A DNA stretch of 62,000 bases, taken from Chrysomallon squamiferum. Taxonomy: Eukaryota > Mollusca > Gastropoda > Neomphalida > Peltospiridae. Both the position numbers and the translations under genes were made by a program. Location of the stretch: NCBI GenBank assembly GCA_012295275.1, contig CM022677.1, positions 4,899,597-4,961,596 of the forward strand. Direction: 5' to 3'. Shown in pieces: positions 38,795-50,552 of the stretch (position 1 is its first letter; every line of letters starts with the position of its first letter). The notes below the pieces were generated by a model. That model was not told the DNA's origin and did no database searches. It worked only from the letters and a program-made list of their open reading frames with translations.

Positions 38795-39948
38795 TATTAA
38801 AAATGAATTTTGCATTGAAAATCTGTTTTTCATAAACCCTTTTTGACAAATAGTATTTATTTATTTATTCGTTCAGTCATTTATTTTTGTTTATTCAACC
38901 CTATTATTAGGGAGTTCACTCAAAACTGCACACATACATTTTTTAAATATATCATACCTTCTAGAAACAATTAGCATTTTGAATTTTGCTGCTAAAATGT
39001 TAAAAAGTGAGCCAGTAATTATGTTACATCTTGAAACAAACGTGGCACCAGAAATATCAAATGTTTCCTGTTCTTGTACATTTATGTTTCTGGTTTCAAC
39101 AATTGTTATCCAACTGTTGTCAAATGTTGTATACTGTTAAAAGAGACTATGAAAGTCAACTATCAACATTTTATTATCCAATGTAATGACCTCGACCTTA
39201 TTTGCATATAATATAGAAACACGCACCCATCTCTCAACACAGAAAATGAAAATAATGTATTGCTCCCGTAACATTTGAAAACAAATTTATATATAGTTGA
39301 TCCCCACTTGATAAAGATACAAAATTATGTATTGTATAAAGTATACTAAATATTATATTTGATTTTAATAATAAAAAGTGTAACAACGTAAAACCAATAG
39401 AAGAATGAATTGTTTCTAGCCCCTACAAGTACAGTGCAACTAACAACCTAACACCCCTGTCAAATATGGAATAAATTCTCCCGCCATTTTGAAAGCGAGG
39501 AGCGGAGCGTTACATTATAGCATTGAAGGGGTCAATATTTTCATAAATTACGCCAAATTTTTATTAAATAGCAAAATACGTTTTTTAATTTTCACCTATA
39601 TATATTTTTTAATATAATCTTTGAGAAAGAAGAAAGATTAAATAGTTCTGTATTACTGGGTACATTTTACAGTGATTTCTTCGAATTTTCTCGTGCATTA
39701 CCAAATGGCTGCCTATTACGTTCATCAACATAGTTAATTTGTCAGCTAAAAATCAGGAATTAATCATCAGTGCAAACTATTACAGCCTACTTTTCACAAT
39801 GTAACAGAATTTTTATAAAATTCACCGCATTTAGCCACTTACAACACACTATTGTTTTCTTATTGTCTACTCAGTAATAACAAGGGTGTGTCTGTGTGTG
39901 TATGTGTGACTGTATGTGTGTGTGTGTGTCTGTGTGTGTGTGTGACTA

Positions 39949-40014
<66 letters not shown>

Positions 40015-40187
40015 CAGTGTAAGATGTTTCTAAATACCTCATTTAATAAATACAAAAAGCACGAAGATTTTAGAAAGGAAAACGATAGACTGTATCAAGG
40101 GTAATTTGAGCTTGAAATAATCTGTCCAAAGAGAAACTGACATAAATACATCCATTACATAACAATAATAATAAGAAGAAGAAGATG
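38584..40187. other. Intergenic with (TC)n and (GT)n tracts
   Basis: (TC)n at 38735-38790 and interrupted (GT)n at 39885-40012. No gene or transposon recognised in the rest. Confidence 0.4.
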
Positions 40188-40358
40188 AAATTATAATAAC
40201 AGTAGTAATATTTTACTTTATTAATCTTATGTTTTTAAATAAGTAATTATAATAACAGTAGTAATATTTTACTTTATTAATCTTATGTTTTTAAATAAGT
40301 AATTATAATAACAGTAGTAATATTTTACTTTATTAATCTTATGTTTTTAAATAAGTAA
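40188..40358. repeat. 56-bp repeat, three copies
   Basis: Units of aattataataacagtagtaa, tattttactttattaatctt, atgtttttaaataagt; nearly identical copies, followed by (AAAT)n. Confidence 0.9.
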
Positions 40359-40601
40359 GTAAATAAATAAATAATAAATAAATAAATAAAAAAAATCCAG
40401 TTTTGGTTGTCAAAGCTTTATTAATAATCCGACAAAATGATTAACAAAAAAGGTTTATTTATTTTACAAGATAGCACAGTACATACCATCCACTTTGATG
40501 TACTAAAAATAACACAACTTTACTTCAGTTATGAAGAAGAAAAACGAAAGATGAACTCTGAGAAGCAAACATTAGGACATTATTTTTGAAAACTGGCTCT
40601 T

Positions 40602-43600
40602 TCAGTGTGACCTAATTACAGCTTGGGTCACTGTCCTGTTTTGTGACAACATCTCTCTGCGCCGTCTTCCTCTTTTTAGCACCTTTTTCTGCTGAGCAAG
40701 AAAAGAAAAAATATCCGCTTAATAAATTAACATAAACATATTTAAGCAGATTTTTATTCAAATACAAAAATGATGACATTTTATATTAATTATATTTTTA
40801 AATCCGTTGTCTCAATATTTTGCACAGAAACTATCAGCCTTATTATCATTGTAACAACTGACTTCTGTTAATAACACAATTTTTACCACACTACAACTAC
40901 CACTACAGCAGCAATTATTATTCACATAGAATTATAGTTTTCATAACTATGACTACTACTTCTATTGCCAATAAAACTAAAAATAAGTAATTTACTAGAT
41001 CTCAATGTTTCTAGAGAAATGGTTTAAGTCAGAACAACATAAATATGACAACCACAACAACTACTACTACTACTTATGCAACAACAACTACAACTACTGC
41101 TAATACAACTACAATTACTGCTAATACAACTACTACTACAACTTACGAGGCATGTGTAATGTTTCACATGGTGTCTGAAAGTAAAAATATTCAAAATGAC
41201 ATTTTATCTTTATTCATCTTAATACACCAACCAATTTAAACATGTCTTTAAGAAAAGGTTATCAGAACATCTATTAACAGACATCTGTCAGTACAGACTG
41301 AAACTCCATGTAACTAATTAAAGTCTTACATAAATAAATATTTGCATAACCCCTTTCACAAGGTATAATCCTTTTAAAAAATAATGAAAGAAGTATATCA
41401 ACAATGATAATAAAAAAAAGGATAATAAAGGATTATAATAATAATAATAAAACAAAAAACAGTAATAACAAAATAACATAGCAAAAGACATTAATAAAAC
41501 AAAATAATAATAAAAAGCAGTATTTTAACAAAAATAATAATAAAAGAAAAAACTAATAAAAACAAAATAACAATAAAAAAAACACAGTAATAATAGCAAA
41601 AATAATAATGTAACAAAATCATGATAATAACAACCACAATAATATAAGAAAAAGCATAACAACAATAATGAAGACAAGACAGCACTTACTTTCAACAGAC
41701 ATTTTGTTTTCTCTTTGGTCTTCCTGTGATCTTCCTGTTCGTTTTCACTCGTTAATAGTTTTTCAAAAGCAGGAAGTCTGCCCCTCACCTGAAATACAAT
41801 TGAGTAACACAACAGAACACACAACAATCTATTACAGCTTCAAACAACAACAAGAAGTAAAATGTCTGCCATTTGGCTTCTTAATACTTAATGATGATTC
41901 AGTTCATTTCATCAGTTATAACTGTGACTAAGATTACTGATTAGAAAAGACAGGTTTACTCAACATGAAAGCTAAATTTATAAAAGTTATCAGCAAATGA
42001 CAATAAGAACATTAATCATAATATAATAGAAATGTTTTATACAAAAGAATTGTTTGATCCATTTTTCCTCCACAAGTTGGCAATTTTTAAATGAACACAC
42101 AATCCAGACTTTCTCTATAATGACTGCCAAATATTTTTAAATAAATATTTTAAAATTTAAAACAAATCATTACTGATATATTTATATATACAGGAAGGAC
42201 AGATATTCCTGAAAATTCATGTTTAAGAAAGAATATTATAATTTTAAAAAGTTTCTTAATGTACATTGTTTCTAAATCTACAGTCAATTTTTTTTTTTTT
42301 TTTTTAAGCTTACAGTTATCTAACTGCTAGTAATATGGTGTGAATCAAATATTTGTATAAATTTACTTTTTCAAGAAGCAAAATACAGTTAAAGTTTTCA
42401 TCTCAATGAACTGGAATCTGACTAACTCACGTTTGCAGATACGAAAGTTCTGGTTGGAAAGAGATAATTGTGGTCCATCTCTGCTGTTACTGGGTAGGTA
42501 TAGGCAGTGTCTAAAGGATGCATCCCTGTTATATTGAATTGAAATGTGAATAAAAATTAATAAATAAGTTAGTAAATAAATAAAAACACATAAATAAATA
42601 AATACATAAACAAACAAACAAACAAACAAACAAATAAATAAACAAAAATAATCCATCTGTAATGTCCACTAAAGTATAATAATAATAAAGATAGAAATTA
42701 CAGTTAAATTTAAAAACTAATCTGTCTTTGCTATTAGATATTATTATGTAGAAGAGATCCAAGAGAAACATGTTTTGTATAAACATACACAGAACCCTCT
42801 AGACAGACTGTTTTTATTTATCTGGGATAAACTCATCTTGAACACTACAAAATAAAATATTAAAAAGCTAAAAACAGTTGAAAAAGAAGAAAACACACAT
42901 ATTGTCATCATTTGACCTAAACGCATTTTCTCAATCGATGGCAATAATGATGTGAGAAGTGCTGAGTTCCTGCAAAATCGAAGCTGCCTGGCTGGCATCC
43001 CCTGCAACTACAACAACACTGAGTTCAACTCGCATGAGACAGTTATGACAAAAAGCAAACAAAGTTCATTATTGTAACAGAATTATGTTAATTATGCCTA
43101 AAAACAAAGTTCATTATTCTAACAGAATTATGCTAATTATGACGAAAAACAAACAAAGTTCATTATTCTAACAGAATTATGCTAATTATGACAAAAAACA
43201 AACAAAGTTCATAATTCTAACAGAATTATGTTAATTATGACAAAAAACAAAGTTCATTATTCTAACAGAATTATGTTAATTATGACAAAAAACAAAGTTC
43301 ATTATTCTAACAGAATTATGTTAATTATGACAAAAAATTTACAAAGTTCATTATTCTAACAGAATTATGTTCATTATGATTTCATTATTCTAACAGAATT
43401 ATGTTAATTATGACAAAATTATTCTAACAGAATTATGTTAATTATGACAAAAACAAACAAAGTTCATTATTCTAACAGAATTATGTTAATTATGACAAAA
43501 ACAAAGTTCATTATTCTAACAGAATTATGTTAATTATGACAAAAACAAAGTTCATTATTCTAACTGAGAATTATGTTAATTATGACAAAAACAAAGTTCA

Positions 43601-45233
43601 TTATTCTAACAGAATTATGTTAATTATGACAAAAATTTACAAAGTTCATTATTCTAACAGAATTATGTTAATTATGATAAAGAACAAAGTTCATTATTCT
43701 AACAGAATTATGTTAATTATGACAAAAAACAAAGTTCATTATTCTAACAGAATTATGTTAATTATGACAAAAAACAAAGTTCATTATTCTAACAGAATTA
43801 TGTTAATTATGACAAAAAACAAAGTTCATTATTCTAACAGAATTATGTTAATTATGACAAAAATTTAAAAGTTCATTATTCTAACAGAATTATGTTAATT
43901 ATGATAAAGAACAAAGTTCATTATTCTAACAGAATTATGTTAATTATGCCTAAAAACAAAGTTCATTAAACAGAATTATGTTAATTATGACAAAAACAAA
44001 GTTCATTATTCTAACAGAATTATGTTAATTATGACAAAAAACAAAGTTCATTATTCTAACAGAATTATGTTAATTATGACAAAAAATTTACAAAGTTCAT
44101 TATTCTAACAGAATTATGTTAATTATGATAAAGAACAAAGTTCATTATTCTAACAGAATTATGTTAATTATGCCTAAAAACAAAGTTCATTATTCTAACA
44201 GAATTATGTTAATTATGACAAAAAACAAAGTTCATTATTCTAACAGAATTATGTTAATTATGACAAAAAACAAAGTTCATTATTCTAACAGAATTATGTT
44301 AATTATGACAAAAAATTTACAAAGTTCATTATTCTAACAGAATTATGTTAATTATGATAAAGAACAAACAAAGTTCATTATTCTAACAGAATTATGTTAA
44401 TTATGCCTAAAAACAAAGTTCATTATTCTAACAGAATTATGCTAATTATGACAAAAAACAAACAAAGTTCATTATTCTAACAGAATTATGTTAATTATGA
44501 CAAAAAACAAACAAAGTTCATTATTCTAACAGAATTATACTAATTATGACAAAAAACAAACAAAGTTCATAATTCTAACAGAATTATGTTAATTATGACA
44601 AAAAACAAACAAAGTTCATAATTCTGATGTTTTCTGTAGTTTTAACATAGTGTAATAAAACAATATAAGACAGTCTCACCTTGTTACTGTCTTTGACTGT
44701 ATATTTTAATTCTGATGTTTTCTGTAGTTTTAACATAGTGTAATAAAACAATATAAGACAGTCTCACCTTATTACTGTCTTTGACTGTATATTTTAATTC
44801 TGATGTTTTCTGTAGTTTTAACAGTGTAATAAAACAATATAAGACAGTCTCACCTTATTACTGTCTTTGACTGTATATTTTAATTCTGATGTTTTCTGTA
44901 GTTTTAACATAGTGTAATAAAACAATATAAGACAGTCTCACCTTATTACTGTCTTTGACTGTTTATTTTAATTCTGATGTTTTCTGTAGTTTTAACATAG
45001 TGTAATAAAACAATATAAGACAGTCTCACCTTATTACACACTGTAAGCTCAGGCTGGTCAGAAGCAACTCTCTGATTGGTAACACCTGGGTCAGAGGTCA
45101 TTTGTCTTGTTGACCCAGACTAGAATAACAACGAGAATGAGGTCACAATGATGATTATGGTGATGATGATGATGATGTTAATGATGGTGAAAACAACAAC
45201 AATAGTAATAACAACAAATAATAATAATGAAAC

Positions 45234-45267
<34 letters not shown>

Positions 45268-45378
45268 GAAAACAATATAAAATAAAATATAATCAGCTTT
45301 TAATGAAATTTAAAATATTTAAGCATTTTGATAACATTTCTTCTTCACTTTCTTTCACTGCTTATGTCAGTTCCCAAA

Positions 45379-45425
<47 letters not shown>

Positions 45426-45487
45426 GTATGTGTGTGTGTGGGTTTTAAAATATAATTTACAGAAAACAAACTTACAGAATCTGTCAT
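40602..45487 (-). CDS. Unrecognised multi-exon gene with tandem micro-exons
   Basis: Built from splice sites. The start exon (45476-45504) ends ATG ACA GAT TCT then gtaagt. Exon 45030-45119 (90 bp, acceptor attctag, donor gtgaga) gives SGSTRQMTSDPGVTNQRVAS and DQPELTVCNK. Four 42-bp micro-exons follow at 44942-44983, 44854-44895, 44768-44809 and 44680-44721, each KTSELKYTVKDSNK, acceptor ctacag, donor gtgaga; the first of these has a TAA. Then come 42917-43001 (weak donor gtcaaa), 42431-42525 (MHPLDTAYTYPVTAEMDHNY and LFPTRTFVSAN), 41690-41788 (VRGRLPAFEKLLTSENEQED and HRKTKEKTKCLLK), and the last exon from 40691 or 40688 to TGA at 40602. Phases agree throughout. AATAAA sites lie near 40460 and 40421. 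The product is small, charged and lysine-rich toward its end, with no known domain. The exons at 41690, 45030 and 45476 are the strongest; 42917 is the weakest. Confidence 0.6.
43058..44622. repeat. Minisatellite of about 41-49 bp in an intron, about 35 copies
   Basis: The unit is caaagttcattattctaaca, gaattatgttaattatgaca and a variable A-rich spacer (aaaaa, aaaaattta, or cctaaaaa). It fills the intron between the micro-exons and exon 42917-43001 and has fused to a truncated copy of the micro-exon repeat at 44622. Confidence 0.9.
44623..45030. repeat. 86-88 bp tandem repeat carrying a micro-exon in each unit
   Basis: Four full copies and one truncated copy. Each unit holds (minus strand) an acceptor ctacag, 42 exonic bases and donor gtgaga, followed by intron sequence shared with the intron after exon 45030-45119. 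The truncated left-most copy (44622-44640) keeps the acceptor but loses the donor. Confidence 0.85.
45130..45472. repeat. Intronic microsatellites
   Basis: (GAT)/(AAT) runs at 45150-45265 and (GT)n at 45382-45424, within the intron between the start exon and exon 45030-45119 of the minus-strand gene. Confidence 0.8.
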
Positions 45488-45504
45488 TTTACTGCTGTTA
45501 GAAA

Positions 45505-45742
45505 CTGAAAATTAAACACATATTATTATATAACAAACCATGAAGAGAAAATAGTAAAACCATTCACACTGACCTCCACCCCAGCCCAGACATCAGTAAA
45601 TTGATATTAATATCAAATATTAATTAAAAATGCATTACACAATGTGTTTGTTGTATTTAACTCTGAATTGTAAATTGTTTAACTGTTCTATGATTGGTGA
45701 TGTTAATTTATTTTACCACTGAGATAATTTTCTTTTATAATA

Positions 45743-45791
<49 letters not shown>

Positions 45792-46429
45792 TTTTTACAG
45801 AAATTATTTTACTCTAACCGAACCGGAAAAGCAGTAACTTTATCATTGCGGGTGAAATAAATAAATAAATAAATAAAAAGAAGAAAATTAAAATAAATAA
45901 TTAACAGTAGTTATATGAAGGAAACTTCCTATGGTCATGTTGTAGAAACAAATATAATAATTAAGTAATTAAATATCATTAATATATTTGCAAGATTTAA
46001 TCATATTATTTTTTCTTTTCACTGCATGTTTTTGCATTTTTGCTTATGAAATGACTGTGTATCCGTTTACGTACATCCTGGGCGAAAAACTTCAAAAAGT
46101 AAAAAATTCTGAATCAAACATTTGACTGCAGAAAGAAATACATTTTAACAATAGGTCTAGCCCGGTAATAATAATAATATAGTTGTAAATATTGGTTTAC
46201 AAAATGGTTTATACTCACTGTCAACACACTGTTAAGATTCCGTCAGTCCTAATTAAAATCTAGTTAAGTTCGTCACATGCTCTGAACACTTAAAATGGAG
46301 CGCTATTGCGCACGTTCTATTAAAACGCAGGTTAAGGGAGGCTATTTAAAAATATTTTTTATAAATGTTATTTTTATCATGAAAATACTTTTAATTGTTA
46401 TAGAAAGAAATTACATTTTGTAAACTTAC
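45505..46429. other. Probable first intron of the minus-strand gene
   Basis: AT-rich, (ATT)n at 45747-45790. It begins with donor gtaagt at 46429 and ends with ttttcag before 45504. No exon inside. Confidence 0.4.
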
Positions 46430-46728
46430 GTTTTAATATTCGTTCATCTTGTTTACAAGTCTCCGACAATGTGTTTAGTCTTTTTAAATGTTACGCTTGT
46501 AATAACTTGTTCCGCGAACCAACCGATAACTGTCTGACGTAAAGATTCTGAACTTTCCCATGTTTCACTTTGGAGACAATGTCTGTGTCTTGCACCGACA
46601 GTTTCGATCAAACCAGGGCGGTTAAATATATGTGTCTGAATCCACCCAAACATCCATCAGTCCATCAGTGAAGTAATCCAGGAAAGCGTACGTCTGTGCA
46701 CGCGTCATCCATCCTACCAAGTTACTTA
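46430..46728 (-). promoter_or_regulatory. Candidate 5' UTR exon and promoter of the minus-strand gene
   Basis: A less AT-rich block ends at 46430 in the donor AAAAC|gtaagt. It contains a 66-codon frame (46453-46653) that stops before the donor and resembles nothing I know, so it is more likely leader or uORF than coding exon. The motif tgacgcg at about 46705 resembles a CRE core. A second donor-like site (cag|gtaagt) lies near 46728. Confidence 0.3.
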
Positions 46729-47036
46729 CCTGCTACCTACATAGGTATCTGTCTGTCTATTTATTGCAAAATTTCAATAAGTTCATATCAGTATTTGCAG
46801 AATAAACTCAACATAATAAAGAAAACAGTACTACTACTACTACTAATAATAATAATAAATAAATAAATAAATAAATAATATATATATATATATATATATA
46901 TAAGGTTAGGGTTTCAGTTTCAGTTGAATATATACTTGAATAAATAAAGCATTAATTAACATTTAAAACTGGTCATTTTATTTAATCTTGTTTTCTTCTA
47001 ACATAACATTGTTTTGTTAGTTTCTTCTTATTCGAT
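46729..47036. repeat. Simple repeats; no gene
   Basis: ACT, AAT, AAAT and (TA)n runs at 46830-46902; otherwise AT-rich with no feature. Confidence 0.5.
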
Positions 47037-47895
47037 TTTCAAAAATTGAAAATCCGTGTGGCACTATTCCGTGTGGTCGGGAAAAATATTTCGACTTGTG
47101 CAAAATTGAGCAAATTTTCAAAAACATGCGCGTTTTTTGTGCACGTGTCGGAAACGAGTTGTTCCCCTTGGGTGGGGCGTGCGGCACGCACTCGGCTCGA
47201 CTACGGGAGGAAGGGAAATACCTTCGGGGTTGATCAGTCAGGAGTTGTTGTTATTGTTATTGCTAAATGATAAAGTTATTATTTTTCCGGTTCGGTTATT
47301 ATTAAAATAATTTCTGTTAAAATTAATAATTTTATTTTTTATTTAATAATTCAAAATATTTATTTAAAGATTTAATTTCTCATTTATTTAATAAATTAAC
47401 ATTATTAATCATTAACATTAAATTATTTTATTATTTTTTTTTAAATTTTATTTATTTTATTTTGTTTTTAATTATTATTTTATTTTTACTATTTCTTTTT
47501 CTCATGTTTTCCTTTTAAATTTTTATTTATTTGATTTGATTTTATTTATTTATTTATTTTGTTTGTTTGTTTGTTCGTTTTTTTTTTTTATTTATTTTTT
47601 TTTTTTTTTTTTTTTTAATTTGTTTTTTTTTTTTTTTATTATTATGTTATGCGTGCGTGCGTTATTGCGTCGGTTTTGTTTAATTGTCTTTAATTTAAAA
47701 CTTTGGCACATCACGACGGCGCGATTATTAATTTCATTTCAATTTTTCCTTTTTCCTTTTTATTTATTTATTTATTTTTAGTCATTTAGAAAATTTATTT
47801 GTTTGTTTGTTAAATTGTTACAAACAAACAAACAAACACAAAACTATTAATTCTTTTTTTTTTTTTTTTGAGAATAATAATAATAATTTTGGTTT

Positions 47896-47930
<35 letters not shown>

Positions 47931-49290
47931 TTAATAATAATAATCCAATAAAAACAACAAACGGAACAGTGACGACACGGATTTTCAACTTTTGAAAATC
48001 GAATTTTTTCAAGTTTCGTTTTAAATTTATTTATTTTTTCAAAGTGCAATTACTTTTTCCGAGCAATAAAAAAATCGGGCGCACATATAAATAAATAAAT
48101 AAATAAATAAACCACACAAACAAAAAAACAAACCCCACCTAATAATAACAACTAAGGATGAGAATAACAAAAACGCAATGTTTTTGAAAATTTGCTCGAT
48201 TTTTTTCAAACCCATTTTCAAAAGGTAATTTGGTAAAATGTTGGAAACGTTTTCGCCACAATGACGGCGCGCACGTTTTGCACATCGAAATATTTTTCCC
48301 GACCAAACGGAACAGTGCCACACGGATTTTCAACTTTTGAAAATCGAATTTTTTCAAGTTTCGTTGAAAATGCTAGGGGTACCTTTTTCAAAGTGCAATA
48401 ACTTTTTCCGAGCACGTGGGAAAAATCGGGCGCACATACCCAAAAGTGGGGCAAGGGTTGCCCGACACGGGTCAAAAGTGCCGCACGCCCCACCCAAGGG
48501 GAACAACTCGTTTCCGACACGTGCACAAAAAACGCACATGTTTTTGAAAATTTGCTCGATTTTTTTTCAAACGCATTTTCAAAAGGTGCAGCACCTTTGG
48601 TAAATGTTGGAAACGTTTTTGCCACACTCGCCCCGACGGCGCGCACGTTTTGCACACGTCGAAATATTTTTCCCGACCAAACGGAACAGTGCCACACGGA
48701 TTTTCAACTTTTGAAAATCGAATTTTTCAAGTTTCGTTGAAAATGCTAGGGGTACCTTTTTCAAAGTGCAATAACTTTTTCCGAGCACGTGGGAAAAATC
48801 GGGCGCACATACCCAAAAGTGGGGCAAGGGTTGCCCGACACGGGTCAAAAGTGCCGCACGCCCCACCCAAGGGGAACAACTCGTTTCCGACACGTGCACA
48901 AAAAACGCACATGTTTTTGAAAATTTGCTCGATTTTTTTTTCAACGCATTTTCAAAGGTGCAGCACCTTTGGTAAATGTTGGAAACGTTTTTGCCACACT
49001 CGCCCCGACGGCGCGCACGTTTTGCACACGTCGAAATATTTTTCCCGACCAAACGGAACAGTGCCACACGGATTTTCAACTTTTGAAAATCGAATTTTTC
49101 AAGTTTCGTTGAAAATGCTAGGGGTACCTTTTTCAAAGAGTAATAACTTTTTCCGAGCACGTGTTTTTGAAAATTTGCTCGATTTTTTTTCAAACGCATT
49201 TTCAAAAGGTGCAGCACCTTTGGTAAATGTTGGAAACGTTTTTGCCACACTCGCCCCGACGGCGCGCACGTTTTGGACACGCGTGTATTC
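47037..49290. repeat. GC-richer repeat of about 373 bp: three to four direct copies plus an inverted arm
   Basis: On the right, units begin gaccaaacggaacagtgcca at 48301, 48675 and 49047, preceded by a diverged copy from about 47955. Landmarks are ttttcaacttttgaaaatcg, ccgagcacgtgggaaaaatc and cgccccgacggcgcgcacg. Each good copy has a near-perfect palindrome, aaaggtgcagcaccttt. The last copy lacks about 130 bp. At 47037-47200 the same sequence occurs in the opposite orientation, itself internally deleted; the arms are separated by about 750 bp of AT-rich DNA. High CpG content contrasts with the surroundings. Long open frames on both strands follow from the tandem structure. The family is not recognised. 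Confidence 0.8.
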
Positions 49291-49486
49291 TTATGTAAAT
49301 ACTTTTTTTATTTAAAATGGATGATTTCAGGTTTTAGAAGATCTTTGTATAATAGTCAGATACTAACAAAGATAGTTAATATTAAAGGAATATTTAAGTG
49401 AGTGCATCTCAGTTAAATTTTAGAAATCTTACATCAGACAGTTTATATTGCAAGGTTTATTATTATTTTTACTAATTTCACTTCAG

Positions 49487-49620
49487 CTTCTCACAGTGAC
49501 AATGGGAGGTCAGATGTCACAAAACACCAAGTAACCATTAGCAACGCAACAAAACAGCTTTCACAAAACTGAGTCAAGATTCATGAGTACTCCATAACTA
49601 AAAAGATCAAACTCTTCAAA
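49487..49620 (+). CDS. Candidate exon upstream of the CKK exon
   Basis: Bounded by a strong acceptor (aatttcacttcag) and a consensus donor (gtaagt at 49621). One frame reads SHSDNGRSDVTKHQVTISNA then TKQLSQN and a stop. A second frame then continues TESRFMSTP, a TAA, and LKRSNSSK. The protein-like text passing from one frame to another suggests either a frame-breaking indel or a pseudogenised exon. The alternative is a 5' UTR exon. I cannot assign it to a family; linkage to the CKK exon rests on strand and order only. Confidence 0.3.
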
Positions 49621-49654
49621 GTAAGTATTCACTTAATTCACTTTGTTAAGTTTG

Positions 49655-49800
49655 TAGCGATGGATAGACTGGCTCAGTGGTCAGAGTGCATGGCCAAGGT
49701 TTGTTGGGTTCTAGGGTCAGTCCTGTATGGTGGACTAATAACGTTATTTAACAATCTAGCTTGACATCCATGTCTGATATTGCTAAGATCAAGGTATGTG
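49655..49800 (+). mobile_element. tRNA-derived SINE-like sequence
   Basis: TGGCTCAGTGG at 49670-49680 is a perfect match to the Pol III A-box pattern TRGCNNARNGG. A degraded B-box-like ggttctagggtcagtcc follows about 27 bases later. It directly follows the donor of the exon ending at 49620, within an intron. Confidence 0.35.
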
Positions 49801-50342
49801 TATAGTTTTCTGAGGAAAGATGTATATTAAAAACAGATTTTTAGTTTGTTGTTTAAAAAGTGTGTCAGTTCATATTGCAGAATCAGGTTTTCTTTTTTTC
49901 AGCTGTTTTGTTGTTTACTTTTTAAAATGGAAAGGACTAGTAAAAACAAGCTGTGTATGTTCTTAAATAAAATATTTCTTCTTTATTTCATATTTGTTAT
50001 ATTTTAGCAACATTTATATTTATCAATAATCAGGTTATAATACTATATTTTTCAAAGATACTGATTTGTGTTTTTTTTATTCAGAATTTACATTTATGTT
50101 TTGGTAAATCACTTTAGACTATTTTTTAAAATATTTATTTTTAATTATTTATTAATTCAGTGTGTATGTTTATTAGTTTCTGTGTATGCATGTATGCAGA
50201 ATTGAAATCTAAGAGCTGAAATATATTTTTGTCTACAAACATTCATTTGTATCAGTAAATGGTATTGATATGCACATATAACAGTAAATAATGTTTAAAT
50301 AAAAACAGTAAAGAAATAAATTGTTTGTTTTTACTTTTTCAG

Positions 50343-50441
50343 ACACACAGCACAAAACAGACAAGTGTTGTTATCTAAACTTCAGAATGGGACACACACA
50401 GACAGCAGAACAGACAGAAAAATTTCTAAAAAAAAAAACTG
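50343..50441 (+). CDS. Candidate second exon of the CKK-containing gene
   Basis: Acceptor tttactttttcag and donor gtatga frame 99 bp. Two frames are open. One (HTAQNRQVLLSKLQNGTHTD and SRTDRKISKKK) joins in phase to the second frame of the preceding exon. The other has an internal ATG (MGHTQTAEQTEKFLKKKTG). An A11 run near the end makes the frame uncertain. No family is recognised; basic and polar, as expected for a disordered linker. Confidence 0.3.
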
Positions 50442-50552
50442 GTATGAAAAACACACATTAATTCAGTTAACTATCAATTTACATTCTTCTCAGTTTTTGT
50501 GTTGTGTGTATTCTCAATACAGAGTAAGAAAAGCAGATTAGTACAAGGAAAG

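Noticed and set aside
43527-44337. Repeats with short conserved blocks, considered as CRISPR-like
   Set aside because: Spacers are only A-rich variants of the unit and the context is an animal intron; this is a minisatellite.
46453-46653. 66-codon frame as a coding first exon
   Set aside because: It stops before the donor at 46429 and has no family match; leader sequence is more likely.
48218-49315. Long open frames on both strands (up to 233 codons)
   Set aside because: Both strands are open over the same tandem repeat and carry the same repeated peptide text; no family match or start context.
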